From Scatosoma sp045643825 (GTDB lineage Bacteria > Bacillota > Clostridia > Christensenellales > Borkfalkiaceae), in contig JAZRFV010000062.1 of NCBI GenBank assembly GCA_045643825.1, positions 1-54,282 on the forward strand: a stretch of DNA of 54,282 nucleotides. The letters are read 5' to 3'. The translations under genes were made by a program, and so were the position numbers. The notes beneath the pieces are model-generated. The model searched no databases and had not been told where the DNA came from. It was given only the letters and a program-made list of their open reading frames with translations. Every line of letters begins with the position of its first letter. Position 1 is the first letter of the stretch. Of the stretch, positions 24,130 through 33,373 are shown one piece after another.

Positions 24130-27039
24130 ATGACGATTAAGAACAAGAAAAAATGTTTATTAGCGACGGGCTTGGGGCTTGCGATGAGTATCGCAACGGC
24201 TTTTTCGGTTGCTAACTTTTCGGCGGTAGCGGAAGAATCGGTTGTGGTAAAACACGGACCGTCTACTTTAACGGCTACGGCGGAAAATGGGGAATATACG
24301 TTGACTGGTACCCTTGGAAGAGAGCGTGCCGGCTTTATCATTCCTACGCCTATTAACCATAGATACGAGCTGTCGTTTGATTATTCTGTGCTTGTAGATA
24401 GCGGTGAAGAACTTGGTAACGGTAACCCTCAAAACCGCGCGTATTTGATTACGTTAAACGAATATCCCGATTCTGAAAATCCTTATTCGGGGAATAATAC
24501 GCACGTGTCTTCTTCGGTAAACGGGTTGCAGTTAGAAATTAGAACAAATCCTTGGGAGAAAACGGTATACGTAGGTGCAATGGCGCACGGCAGTCGTATT
24601 TACGAGGAAAATTCCTCCTTTACGTGGCAGGGCGGTCTTGCTTACGGTAAACTCAACGATAAGCAAAATGAGTTATACAACTACTTGTATTCCGCATTCT
24701 ACCAAGAAGAATATAACGGTGTAACGGCGTTGGAAGAGATCAACGTGCGTTTCTACACCTCTGATGTAAACGGCAATAAGGTTACGGATGGCTCGGATAC
24801 GCATTATGCGTTCGCTTTGACGCCTTACGTTGCGGCAACGGGTGAGTTGTACGAAAAGTCCTTGATTGTTACGGCAAACAAGAGCAACGTTTCGGATAAG
24901 GGCGACTTTACCAAAACCCCTAACCTTGGCGTATATGTCATTAACGAGCCTTCAACCACGAAGGAAATTAACGTAGACTTTGGCATTAAAAATATTGACA
25001 ATGGGCGTGTACGTAGCGTTTCGGCGAACTATACGGATATCCCTGCGTTGAAGCATGGTGAACCCGTGCAATTAGAGGTGTCTTTAACACCCCACAAGGC
25101 AGGGGATACGCTTTCCGACGTAACCTATACCTTCCGTTCGATGAATGAAAGCCTCGTTTCGGTTAGCGAGACGGGTTTGGTGACGGCAGTAGCTCAAAGA
25201 GGCGGTACGTCTATTTTGATTACTACCTCGGAAGGGAATACTTTAAGTATTCCTGTACGTCTTTTCGACGACGTTGTACCTGTAATTACCTTGGAGGAGG
25301 GGATTCCTTTCCCTGAAACTGCAAATCAATATGATGAAGTGGTTATCCCCAACTTTACGGCGACGGACGACTCGGGTGAGGTGGAAATTTCGTTAAAAAT
25401 GCTTTCCCCGACGGGTAAAACCTTCGATTTGTCGCAGGAAACCTTGACGTTTATGCCTACCAACGGTGGCGAGTACATTTTTGAATATGCGGCGGTCGAT
25501 CCTTCAGGAAATAGAGCGTTTGAAATGAAAACGGTAAATGTAACGCCTGGCGCAGAATTGGTGGATTGGGTAAAATACGAAAGCTTTAATGCTTCGGCAA
25601 AATTGATTGAAAATGAAGACGGATCCGTTTCCTTTAGCGGTGAAGTTGGTACAATGGAAGAACAAATCGCGCATCAATCGGTAGCTTGGTATAATAACCC
25701 GATCATTTTTACCAAGCTTGCAGATGGGTCCTACACGACGGTAGAATTCTCTTATAAGGTAAACTATTCCTTGGGTACGCCGATTGCAGATGCGACGGGT
25801 AACTCGCCTGAAAGATCCCGTTATTTCGGTATGTATTTGATTGAAGCAACGTCGGATAACTCGATCGGCGCAGAGCGCTTTGATTGGAATACCCCTGGCA
25901 TCCAGTTGATTGTCGGTAAGCGTGCAATCAAGTCGGATGACGCCTTGGTGTGGTACGAGCTTCGTAGCGGTACAACCCAGCTTTCCCGTCAGCACACCAC
26001 GGTAATCGATGCGGGGGAAAATGGTACGGCGGAGGCAAAAGCAACTGCGAAGGTACAACGTGATGGTGCGTACAGCAAGGGCTTGACCTATATGCCTTGG
26101 TTTGAAGAAGGTGATGCACGTAACTTTGCAACGAAATTCTCTACGGGCGAATCGATTAACGTAAAAATCGAATACGTAGATAAAAATTCGCCTAACTATG
26201 AAAGTGAATGGGGAGAAAATTACTTCATTTTGACTTTGGATGGGTGGTCTTTCCGTATCCCTGCAAAAATGATTGCAGGCGACGACAACGGCTTTACTCG
26301 TCAAGCATATTTGGGCTTTAAGCAGTTCAGCGACAACGGTATTATTCCCTTTGATGTTGAAATTTCCAAGATTACCAATGGTAGCATTCGTAAGGTAGGA
26401 TTCACGGGTGGCAGTTCTACCGTTAAAAAACTCGGTGACGAATTTATCTTGGATGCAGTTTCCTATGACAACGACGGCAACGTAGTTTCCGATACCTTTA
26501 CCTATGTATCGGGCAATGAAAATATTGTCAGCGTGGATGCAAATGGTAAGGCGGTAGTAAAAGCAATCGGCTCGACGAAGATCGTTGTTACCAGCAATAC
26601 CACGGGTAAGGTAGGCGTTTATACCGTCAACGTAGACATTGATTCCTTCTCTCTTGCGCAAAAGGAAATCGTGATGTACTTGGGACAAGATAAGCAAATG
26701 GAATTGACTGTTTCGCCTAATGTTTCCGTTCCTTTCACCTTTGTTTCGGACAATCCCAGGATTGTTGCAGCGTTAAGCACGGGTAGATTGCAGGCGGTTA
26801 AATTAGGGGAAGCAACGGTTACCGTTTCCTACTTTGGTCACGTAGAAACCTGCTTGGTGCGTGTCGTAACGAAAGAAGAGTACGTTTCGCTTGGCTATGA
26901 AATTCCTGAAGAAGTAACGCAAGAGCCTGAACAATCGGGCAAAGGCTGTAAGAGTGCGGTTGCAAGTGTTTACGGCGGTATGATTTTAGTTTTCGTGGCT
27001 TTTGGCGGCTTGTGTTTCAAAAAACGCAAAGAGCAGTAA
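24130..27039 (+). CDS. large surface protein with duplicated lectin-like and Big_2 domains and a C-terminal membrane anchor
   Basis: 969 residues. Signal peptide 1-35. A lectin-like beta-sandwich (about 40-290), a Big_2 domain (about 300-380, MNESLVSVSETGLVTAV), an Ig-like HYR-type region (about 385-475), a second lectin-like sandwich (about 480-755) and two more Big_2 domains (about 755-920, GNENIVSVDANGKAVV). The tail EQSGKGCKSAVAS leads into a hydrophobic segment and the basic end FKKRKEQ. There is no LPXTG; the GC motif before the membrane span is the only candidate sorting signal. The start has only a weak AAGGT site. It directly precedes the AraC regulator and the importer, so a glycan-capture role is plausible. 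Confidence 0.85.
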   Translation: MTIKNKKKCLLATGLGLAMSIATAFSVANFSAVAEESVVVKHGPSTLTATAENGEYTLTGTLGRERAGFIIPTPINHRYELSFDYSVLVDSGEELGNGNPQNRAYLITLNEYPDSENPYSGNNTHVSSSVNGLQLEIRTNPWEKTVYVGAMAHGSRIYEENSSFTWQGGLAYGKLNDKQNELYNYLYSAFYQEEYNGVTALEEINVRFYTSDVNGNKVTDGSDTHYAFALTPYVAATGELYEKSLIVTANKSNVSDKGDFTKTPNLGVYVINEPSTTKEINVDFGIKNIDNGRVRSVSANYTDIPALKHGEPVQLEVSLTPHKAGDTLSDVTYTFRSMNESLVSVSETGLVTAVAQRGGTSILITTSEGNTLSIPVRLFDDVVPVITLEEGIPFPETANQYDEVVIPNFTATDDSGEVEISLKMLSPTGKTFDLSQETLTFMPTNGGEYIFEYAAVDPSGNRAFEMKTVNVTPGAELVDWVKYESFNASAKLIENEDGSVSFSGEVGTMEEQIAHQSVAWYNNPIIFTKLADGSYTTVEFSYKVNYSLGTPIADATGNSPERSRYFGMYLIEATSDNSIGAERFDWNTPGIQLIVGKRAIKSDDALVWYELRSGTTQLSRQHTTVIDAGENGTAEAKATAKVQRDGAYSKGLTYMPWFEEGDARNFATKFSTGESINVKIEYVDKNSPNYESEWGENYFILTLDGWSFRIPAKMIAGDDNGFTRQAYLGFKQFSDNGIIPFDVEISKITNGSIRKVGFTGGSSTVKKLGDEFILDAVSYDNDGNVVSDTFTYVSGNENIVSVDANGKAVVKAIGSTKIVVTSNTTGKVGVYTVNVDIDSFSLAQKEIVMYLGQDKQMELTVSPNVSVPFTFVSDNPRIVAALSTGRLQAVKLGEATVTVSYFGHVETCLVRVVTKEEYVSLGYEIPEEVTQEPEQSGKGCKSAVASVYGGMILVFVAFGGLCFKKRKEQ

Positions 27040-27073
27040 TGCAAATATAATAGGGAAAGGATAAGGTAGAACG

Positions 27074-27988
27074 ATGAAAGAAAAAGCGATCAATTTATTG
27101 GATGCGTTTCCATACATTCGCCACGTGGCATTGGTGGATAGTGCAAACGATAAATGCTTTACGCCATGGCGTGTGTTGTACGATTTTGAGCTTATCTTCG
27201 TTTTAGACGGCGAATTGATTGTTCGTGAACGGGGAAAAGAGGTATACACCTTAAAGAAAAACGACGTGCACTTTATGAAACCAAACGTTTGGCATACAAG
27301 ATGTTTGTCGAAGGGCGGTTATTGTCGTTATTACAACGTACATTTTGAGTTTTTATCGAAGAGTAGCGAGCCTGTTCCTTATATCGATATCACCAAGGTG
27401 TATATCAACCCGATTTTAGAGGACCAAAAAGTCAGCAAAATAGACAAGGCGTTGAGTCAGCGTTCTTACTGTGTGTTAGACAATATAGACATACCGAGAA
27501 AGGTGCATATTAATTCACCGCAACAAATTCTTTCCTGTTTTGAAACAATGGTTGAGAATTTCGGCGAGTTGAATATATTTTCCGAATATCAATTGCGTGG
27601 CATTTTCTCGTATTTGCTTGGTATAGTCTTAAAGGAAATGCAGGAAAAGGATTTTAAATTTTCCATTGATAACGTCATTGAGAAATTTAAAAGCGAGTGC
27701 GCACATTCGACCGTGAAAATAAAAGCGGAGGAATTTGCCAAACAGCACGGGTACAGTTACGTGTATTTCCGCAATAAATTCAAGGAGAAGGTTGGGGAAT
27801 CGCCCAGCTCCTACGCACAGAAGGAAAGATTGTTGTTGGCGCTTCAATATTTAGAGAGTGGTTACTACAACGTATCCGAGGTTGCTTCAATGATTGGGTT
27901 TGACAACGTATATCATTTCTCTTCGGCGTTCAAAAAGCAGTTTGGCGATGCGCCGAGCAATTACCTTAAAAAAGCGAAAAAGAAATAA
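27074..27988 (+). CDS. AraC-family transcriptional regulator
   Basis: 304 residues: an N-terminal cupin-like sensor (about 25-110; LDGELIVRERGKEVYTLKKN, FMKPNVWHTR) and two C-terminal AraC helix-turn-helix motifs (about 205-300; GYSYVYFRNKFKEKVGESP and NVSEVASMIGFDNVYHFSS). Such regulators usually activate neighbouring sugar-use genes on binding a sugar. It lies 34 bp after the surface protein gene and 18 bp before the ADP-ribosylglycohydrolase gene, so it probably sits inside the operon it controls. Confidence 0.93.
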   Translation: MKEKAINLLDAFPYIRHVALVDSANDKCFTPWRVLYDFELIFVLDGELIVRERGKEVYTLKKNDVHFMKPNVWHTRCLSKGGYCRYYNVHFEFLSKSSEPVPYIDITKVYINPILEDQKVSKIDKALSQRSYCVLDNIDIPRKVHINSPQQILSCFETMVENFGELNIFSEYQLRGIFSYLLGIVLKEMQEKDFKFSIDNVIEKFKSECAHSTVKIKAEEFAKQHGYSYVYFRNKFKEKVGESPSSYAQKERLLLALQYLESGYYNVSEVASMIGFDNVYHFSSAFKKQFGDAPSNYLKKAKKK

Positions 27989-28006
27989 TAATGATTAGGT
28001 AGTAGT

Positions 28007-29533
28007 ATGGAAAAAATTAATTTTAGCGATTATAAAAATTCGGTACTTGGTTGCTGGTGGGGGAAATACGCCGGCGGCGTAATGGGTTTACCCTTCGAGT
28101 GTCACCGTGGCGTACGCGAAATTACCTGGTACACACAGGATAATTTAAGCGGCATCTATAATGACGACGTGGATTTACAGCTCGTATTTTTGCGTGCTTG
28201 TGAAAAATACGGCAATAAGGTTGACAGCCAAATCCTTGCGGAATTTTGGCTCAACTACATATCGATGAGTTGTAGTGAATACGGCGCAGCAAAAGCGAAC
28301 TTGCGTGCGGGTATCGCACCTCCTATGTCGGGTAGCTATGCAAATGATAACAAGGATAGCTGTGGGGCGTTTATTCGTAGCGAGCTTTGGGCTTGTCTTT
28401 GCGCGGGTAACCCTGATATTGCCGTGCGCTATGCATTGGAAGATTCGATGGTAGACCATGGTGAAGAAGGTGTTTATGGTGAAGTTTTCTTTGCCGCAAT
28501 GCAAGCAGAAGCGTTCGTTGAAAAAGATATCAATAAGCTGATTGAAAAGGGGCTTTCTTATATTCCCGATGATTGTGGCATTACCCGTGGGGTACGTTGT
28601 GCAATCGAATGCTATAAGAGTGGTAAAACTTGGCAAGAAGCAAGAAAGGCAATTTTGCAAACGGTACCTGGTAGCTTTGGTATGATGTGTGGCTACTTGG
28701 ACGGCGATCCCGTAGAAGAGGATATCCCTGTTGGAAAACACGGCTACGATGCACCCAGCAACGTTGCGATTTCCGTTATGAGTATGCTTTACGGTCAATA
28801 CGACTTATTAAAAACTCTTTGCATTGCAACGGGTTGTATGGAGGACGCTGACTGTACCGCTGGCTCGGCTGCTGCTACCCTCGGTATTATCTTGGGTTAT
28901 GATAAGCTTCCTCAAGAGGTTTTGGCTCCCTTGGAAGATAAAATCACCGTAGGCAGTTTGCGTGATGACGGTGACTTATATAAGCCTACGACGATTGCAG
29001 AATTAACCGAGCGCATTTTACGATTAACGCCTACCTTCTTGGGCGGGGCTATCGTAGATACCTTGTACGCGGGGGAAGGCTACACGATTGAAGCACACGT
29101 AAAGGGCAATGACTTGTTGCGTGTATATGCAATCGACCAGTACAAAGCGCCCGATTTTAAGGCGCTGCTTGCCCGTATTCCTTACACGGCTCGTTACCGC
29201 AATATGCTTTACGACGTGTTTGTAGAATTTGAAAAAGTACCTGTAATCGCTGTTGGCGAGAGTTTGAAGATTACCTTCAAATTCTGGAATGGTTTCTACG
29301 ATCGTCAATGGTTAGAATGCAAGTGGCATCTTGTGGAAGGTGTTGAGGTTGAAGGTGGTGCATTCTCGTCTATATGCTTGGAGCAAAAGCATGGCGAATA
29401 TAATATCGCTGAAAAGGAATACACCTTGCAGTTGACTTCGGCAAACAGATCGAGGATTGATCTTTGCTTGGAAATTATTTCGACGGGTAGATATTATCGT
29501 ACGGACATCCCTGTTACCATTAACGTGAAATAA
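28007..29533 (+). CDS. ADP-ribosylglycohydrolase (DraG/ARH)-family protein
   Basis: 508 residues. The N-terminal two thirds match the all-helical ADP-ribosylglycohydrolase fold: GCWWGKYAGGVMGLPFE at the start, the metal-site segment YNDDVDLQL in place of DDTxM, and the C-terminal metal motif MEDADCTAGSAAATLG (DxDxT). A beta-rich C-terminal extension (about 380-508) is additional. Members in sugar-use loci have unproven roles and may cleave other N- or O-glycosidic bonds. It starts the enzyme part of the locus with a weak site (AGGTAG). Confidence 0.85.
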   Translation: MEKINFSDYKNSVLGCWWGKYAGGVMGLPFECHRGVREITWYTQDNLSGIYNDDVDLQLVFLRACEKYGNKVDSQILAEFWLNYISMSCSEYGAAKANLRAGIAPPMSGSYANDNKDSCGAFIRSELWACLCAGNPDIAVRYALEDSMVDHGEEGVYGEVFFAAMQAEAFVEKDINKLIEKGLSYIPDDCGITRGVRCAIECYKSGKTWQEARKAILQTVPGSFGMMCGYLDGDPVEEDIPVGKHGYDAPSNVAISVMSMLYGQYDLLKTLCIATGCMEDADCTAGSAAATLGIILGYDKLPQEVLAPLEDKITVGSLRDDGDLYKPTTIAELTERILRLTPTFLGGAIVDTLYAGEGYTIEAHVKGNDLLRVYAIDQYKAPDFKALLARIPYTARYRNMLYDVFVEFEKVPVIAVGESLKITFKFWNGFYDRQWLECKWHLVEGVEVEGGAFSSICLEQKHGEYNIAEKEYTLQLTSANRSRIDLCLEIISTGRYYRTDIPVTINVK

Positions 29534-29549
29534 GGAGGGCGCAGGTAAA

Positions 29550-30884
29550 ATGATTAAAAAATGGAAGCAAAAAGCAAGCTTTCTCTTTGCGTTTATGCTT
29601 GCCTTGACGCCTCTTTCCGCTTGTAAAGACACTCCTACCGAATCTTCTATTTCGGCAACCGAGGAAGAATTTCAGTTGGTAGGCGAAAACGAGCGTCCCA
29701 AGGACGAGGATTTCAACGTATATGCGTATTATTTCCCGAACTCGGGCACGCAAAACGTCGATAAGCCTTGGGATCCTGTAAACGATTGCGAGTGGGGGCT
29801 TGTTCAACGTGCAATTCCTCGTTTTGAAGGACACATGCAACCCAAAGTGCCCTTGTGGGGCTATGAAAATCACTCCGATCCTGAGGTTATGTCAAACGTT
29901 ATTGAAACCGCAAGTAGCTACGGTGTGGACGCGTTTATTTTCGACTGGTATTGGTATAGAGAAATCCGTCTTTCCGGCAAGGGTAACGGCACTTATTTGG
30001 AAAAAGAACTCGAAAACGGTTTCTTGAAGGCGACAAACGACAATGCGTTAGACTTTGCTATTTGTTGGTGTAACCACGACGCCGCAGGCAACAAAGGTAT
30101 CTACGAGACACCTGAAGAATTTGAAATTATGACCGATTACATCATTGATAACTATTTCTCGAAGGATAGTTATTTGCGTGAGGATGGCAAATTGTATTTC
30201 GGTATTTGGGATATGAGCGCATTTGTTGAAATGTATAAAAACGAATGGGGTATTACCGATATTCGTTTGGCAAAGGCGGCTTTGGACGGGTTCAGACAAA
30301 AGGTTCGTGACAAAGGCCTTGGCGAGTTGTACATTTCCGCAATGGAATATTATGTTACGGCGGTAGACGCTTCGTCTGCATGGCCTGGCGGTATTCCACC
30401 CGCTGATTGGAATACGGCAGTATATTTAGGCGTTGATGACGTTACCGATTACAAATTAACGATTGCGAAGGACGATGCGTATATCCGTTACGACCTTGAT
30501 ACAAAAGGTGGCGTTTACGAGTATTCGGAATGGTCTAAAAAGCAAATCGAGGCAATGCGTAAGATGAAGACGTCGTATAATGCGTTGAATATCAATTACG
30601 TGCCTTGTTTATTGATGGGCTACGACGTAACCCCTCGTGTAGGGCCTTATAAGGATTGGGACGTAACGATTGGCGTATATCCTCAAAGCCCAGTATATTA
30701 CAACAATAATCCTTCCGTGGTTGGTAGCTACGCAATGAATATTAGAAAAATTCTTGAAGAAAACAATCAAGATACCGTTTATATTTATGCGTGGAACGAA
30801 TGGGCTGAAGGCTCGTATTTGGAACCTGATACGCAGTACGGATACGATTATTTGAGAATGGTACAATCGGTATTTGGCTCTTAA
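29550..30884 (+). CDS. GH99-like (WbsX-type) lipoprotein glycosidase
   Basis: 444 residues with a lipoprotein signal (lipobox TPLSAC, Cys25), so it acts outside the cell on the membrane. The domain FNVYAYYFPN, YGVDAFIFDWYWYRE and the C-terminal YAWNEWAEGSYLEPDTQYG are hallmarks of the GH99-like/WbsX fold. GH99 enzymes are endo-alpha-mannosidases or mannanases, while WbsX-type relatives are less defined, so alpha-mannoside cleavage is an inference. AGGAGGG precedes the start. It lies directly upstream of the importer, consistent with cutting a glycan before uptake. Confidence 0.85.
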   Translation: MIKKWKQKASFLFAFMLALTPLSACKDTPTESSISATEEEFQLVGENERPKDEDFNVYAYYFPNSGTQNVDKPWDPVNDCEWGLVQRAIPRFEGHMQPKVPLWGYENHSDPEVMSNVIETASSYGVDAFIFDWYWYREIRLSGKGNGTYLEKELENGFLKATNDNALDFAICWCNHDAAGNKGIYETPEEFEIMTDYIIDNYFSKDSYLREDGKLYFGIWDMSAFVEMYKNEWGITDIRLAKAALDGFRQKVRDKGLGELYISAMEYYVTAVDASSAWPGGIPPADWNTAVYLGVDDVTDYKLTIAKDDAYIRYDLDTKGGVYEYSEWSKKQIEAMRKMKTSYNALNINYVPCLLMGYDVTPRVGPYKDWDVTIGVYPQSPVYYNNNPSVVGSYAMNIRKILEENNQDTVYIYAWNEWAEGSYLEPDTQYGYDYLRMVQSVFGS

Positions 30885-30920
30885 ACTTACAAAAAAATAA
30901 AATAATAAGGAGATAAGGAA

Positions 30921-32441
30921 ATGAAAAACATTTTTAAAAGGGCATTGACGTTGTCGTTGGGCGCAGTTATGTCGTTTGGTATGGTTGCTTGCGGTGATAA
31001 AGGCGGCAATGGCGGTGGTAACAGCACCACTAATGTGGATGGAAAAGTAAAAATTATCGTGCCTGATTTGATTACGAGCTCGGAAGGTATTAACGAATGG
31101 ACGTTGGCTCGTCAAGCGGCGTTTAAAGAAGCATATCCCAATATTGAGGTTGAGTATAAGAGCAATCCTACGACGGATCCTGCAAAGAATATGCAGGCGA
31201 TTATTACCAACTTGAGTAACCAAGAAATGGCGTACACTTTGTTGGTAGCAAACTCCAATACCTACGCTCGTACGGTATATCAATCGAAATTAACCTGCGA
31301 TATGTCCGATTACTTCACGGCTGAAGAGCTTGCTGTATACGATTCGAAGGTGCTTTCCGGCTACTACGATGGTGACGAATTGGTTGGTATTCCTTACAGA
31401 CAAGAATTCCCTTTGCTTGGCTTCAATCGTAAGCACTTGCGTTCCACCTATGTAAAAGAACAGCTTGGTGTAGATCCCAACGCTCCTGATGCAAACGCAC
31501 AAGTAGATGCTATTATTGATAGCATTAAGACTTGGGATGATTTCTTGGCTGTTGCGAAAAAGCTGTCAGGTACGTATGCGGTAGAGGGTAGCAATGTAAC
31601 GGTTTCTGGTTACGGTGGTTATTTGACCGACTACTATATCGGGCTTGGCGTTTGGAACGTTGCAAACGGTTACAATACGGTAACGCAGCATGAATCGGGT
31701 AAGATGGACGTTGATATGACCAACCTTCAAACAGTAGAAACATTAGAATTCTTGCAAAGAATGAAAAATGAAGGCGCATTGACGCACGACACCAACCTTG
31801 GTTATACCGATTTCTTCAACCAAATTTTCGCGAAGAAAATCGCAAGCTTTATCTATTACCCTACGTGGTCGACCTCTTGGTTTGAACCCAATGGTATCTA
31901 TGCGGAAGAAATCAAGGTTATCAATATCCCTTATGGCCCTTCGATTGCAGCGTTGAAAGAACAAGCAAAGACGGATCCTTCGGTTGAGGTGCCTTCCACC
32001 AACGTAAACTTCTCGTTGAGCTACGTTTTGAACGCTCGTGCAACGGAAGAACAAAAGAAGGCTGCTATCACCTACATCAATTTCATGAATAATGAAGAAG
32101 CGGTTCGTGAGAAGTTCGATTATGCAAAGGAAGAAATGATCCCTATGGTTACCGTACCTGCATATTCGTTTGACGACGAGTATTTGACGAATACGGTATT
32201 CGCAAGCATTCCTAACGACTGGAAGAGCGCATTGACGAATTCTATCCGTGATTATTATGTATTTGACCAAAATAGTGACGCATTCATTCAATACATTGCA
32301 ACGGCTGTACCTGGTATTGTAAAAGGTGAAGATGGCTCTGGTAAATACAACACGAGAGAATTGCTCATCAATAGATTGACCTCTTTGAACGGTACGATTA
32401 AATCGCAATTTTTGGATGGTTACAACTCGAACTTTAATTAA
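30921..32441 (+). CDS. ABC sugar importer, solute-binding lipoprotein
   Basis: 506 residues, family 1 extracellular solute-binding protein. The lipobox MVAC puts Cys24 at the mature N terminus, followed by a Gly/Asn linker. The pattern WTLARQAAFKEAYPNIEVEY is typical of the first lobe. Late motifs such as FSLSYVLNARATEEQKKAA, followed by NFMNNEEAV, fit the second lobe. It is larger than most (usually 420-450 residues), suggesting an oligosaccharide ligand (inference). A strong AAGGAGA site precedes it, and two permease genes follow. Confidence 0.93.
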   Translation: MKNIFKRALTLSLGAVMSFGMVACGDKGGNGGGNSTTNVDGKVKIIVPDLITSSEGINEWTLARQAAFKEAYPNIEVEYKSNPTTDPAKNMQAIITNLSNQEMAYTLLVANSNTYARTVYQSKLTCDMSDYFTAEELAVYDSKVLSGYYDGDELVGIPYRQEFPLLGFNRKHLRSTYVKEQLGVDPNAPDANAQVDAIIDSIKTWDDFLAVAKKLSGTYAVEGSNVTVSGYGGYLTDYYIGLGVWNVANGYNTVTQHESGKMDVDMTNLQTVETLEFLQRMKNEGALTHDTNLGYTDFFNQIFAKKIASFIYYPTWSTSWFEPNGIYAEEIKVINIPYGPSIAALKEQAKTDPSVEVPSTNVNFSLSYVLNARATEEQKKAAITYINFMNNEEAVREKFDYAKEEMIPMVTVPAYSFDDEYLTNTVFASIPNDWKSALTNSIRDYYVFDQNSDAFIQYIATAVPGIVKGEDGSGKYNTRELLINRLTSLNGTIKSQFLDGYNSNFN

Positions 32442-32452
32442 GGAGAACACAA

Positions 32453-33361
32453 ATGAACGAGGTTTCTAAAGGAAAAAGAGAGCGCCAAATAAAAGATTTT
32501 TTAGTTGCCGCTGCGTTTATTTTTCCCGGTATGCTTTGCGTATTCATTTTTAAGTACGTAATGTCGGCGCAATCGCTGATATATTCGTTCTATAATTATG
32601 ACTATTTATCGCCCCCGGGGGTATTCGTTGGCTTCAAAAACTATATGGCGGTCCTTGCAAAAGACAGCTTGTTTTGGCCTCAATTAAAAAACACGCTGAT
32701 CTTGTGGGCGTATAGCCTTTGCTTTGGCTTTATTACGCCGATTATCCAAGCTTTACTCTTAAACGAGTTGAAGGGGAAGGGAAGATCTCTTGCTCGTTAT
32801 TTGTACGTGTTACCTGCCGCTGTTCCTGGCGTTGCAGGTTTGGCAGTTTGGCGTTATATTTGGAATCCTGATTCGGGTATCGCCAACATGCTCATTGGCG
32901 CGTTTGGTATCAAACCCCAAACGTGGCTTTACGATGAAAAATTGATTAAATTGACCTTGTCTCTGCCTGGTTTGTTGGGCGGTGGCTTGACCTTGCTTGT
33001 ATATTTGATTGCAATTGAAGGTGTAAATCCGGAATTGTACGAAGCTGCAGCCTTGGACGGGGCTACTCGCTTTAAAATGATGCTGTTTATTACGCTTCCT
33101 CAAATTGCGTATATGATTAGTATTCAGTTGTTGTTAAGTATTTCCGGCTCGCTTTTGGCATTCGATACGCCGTATATTATGACGGACGGCTCGGGTGGGC
33201 CTAACGGCGCTGCTACGACAATTGTATTCGGTATTTACACGAAAGCGTATACAGAATTGCAGTACGGACAAGCAATGGCAACTTCTATCATTTTGCTTTG
33301 CATTACGTTGACGATGACGTTGATTAAGCAAGGCTTTGAAAAGAAGTTCGGTGATGATTAA
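32453..33361 (+). CDS. ABC sugar importer permease, MalF/UgpA type
   Basis: 302 residues with six membrane helices. The cytoplasmic EAA loop (EAAALDGATRFKMMLFITLP) contacts the ATPase. It starts 11 bp after the solute-binding gene with AGGAGA. The first external loop is short, as in UgpA and unlike the ~180-residue P2 loop of E. coli MalF; in this importer the long loop is on the partner permease. No ATPase gene lies in the locus, so a shared MsmX-like subunit is expected elsewhere. Confidence 0.94.
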   Translation: MNEVSKGKRERQIKDFLVAAAFIFPGMLCVFIFKYVMSAQSLIYSFYNYDYLSPPGVFVGFKNYMAVLAKDSLFWPQLKNTLILWAYSLCFGFITPIIQALLLNELKGKGRSLARYLYVLPAAVPGVAGLAVWRYIWNPDSGIANMLIGAFGIKPQTWLYDEKLIKLTLSLPGLLGGGLTLLVYLIAIEGVNPELYEAAALDGATRFKMMLFITLPQIAYMISIQLLLSISGSLLAFDTPYIMTDGSGGPNGAATTIVFGIYTKAYTELQYGQAMATSIILLCITLTMTLIKQGFEKKFGDD

Positions 33362-33373
33362 GGAGGTAAGCAA

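Noticed and set aside
25504..26697. Minus-strand ORF of 397 residues inside the surface protein gene
   Set aside because: Shadow ORF caused by codon bias of the real gene; Ile/Cys/Arg-rich without a family pattern.
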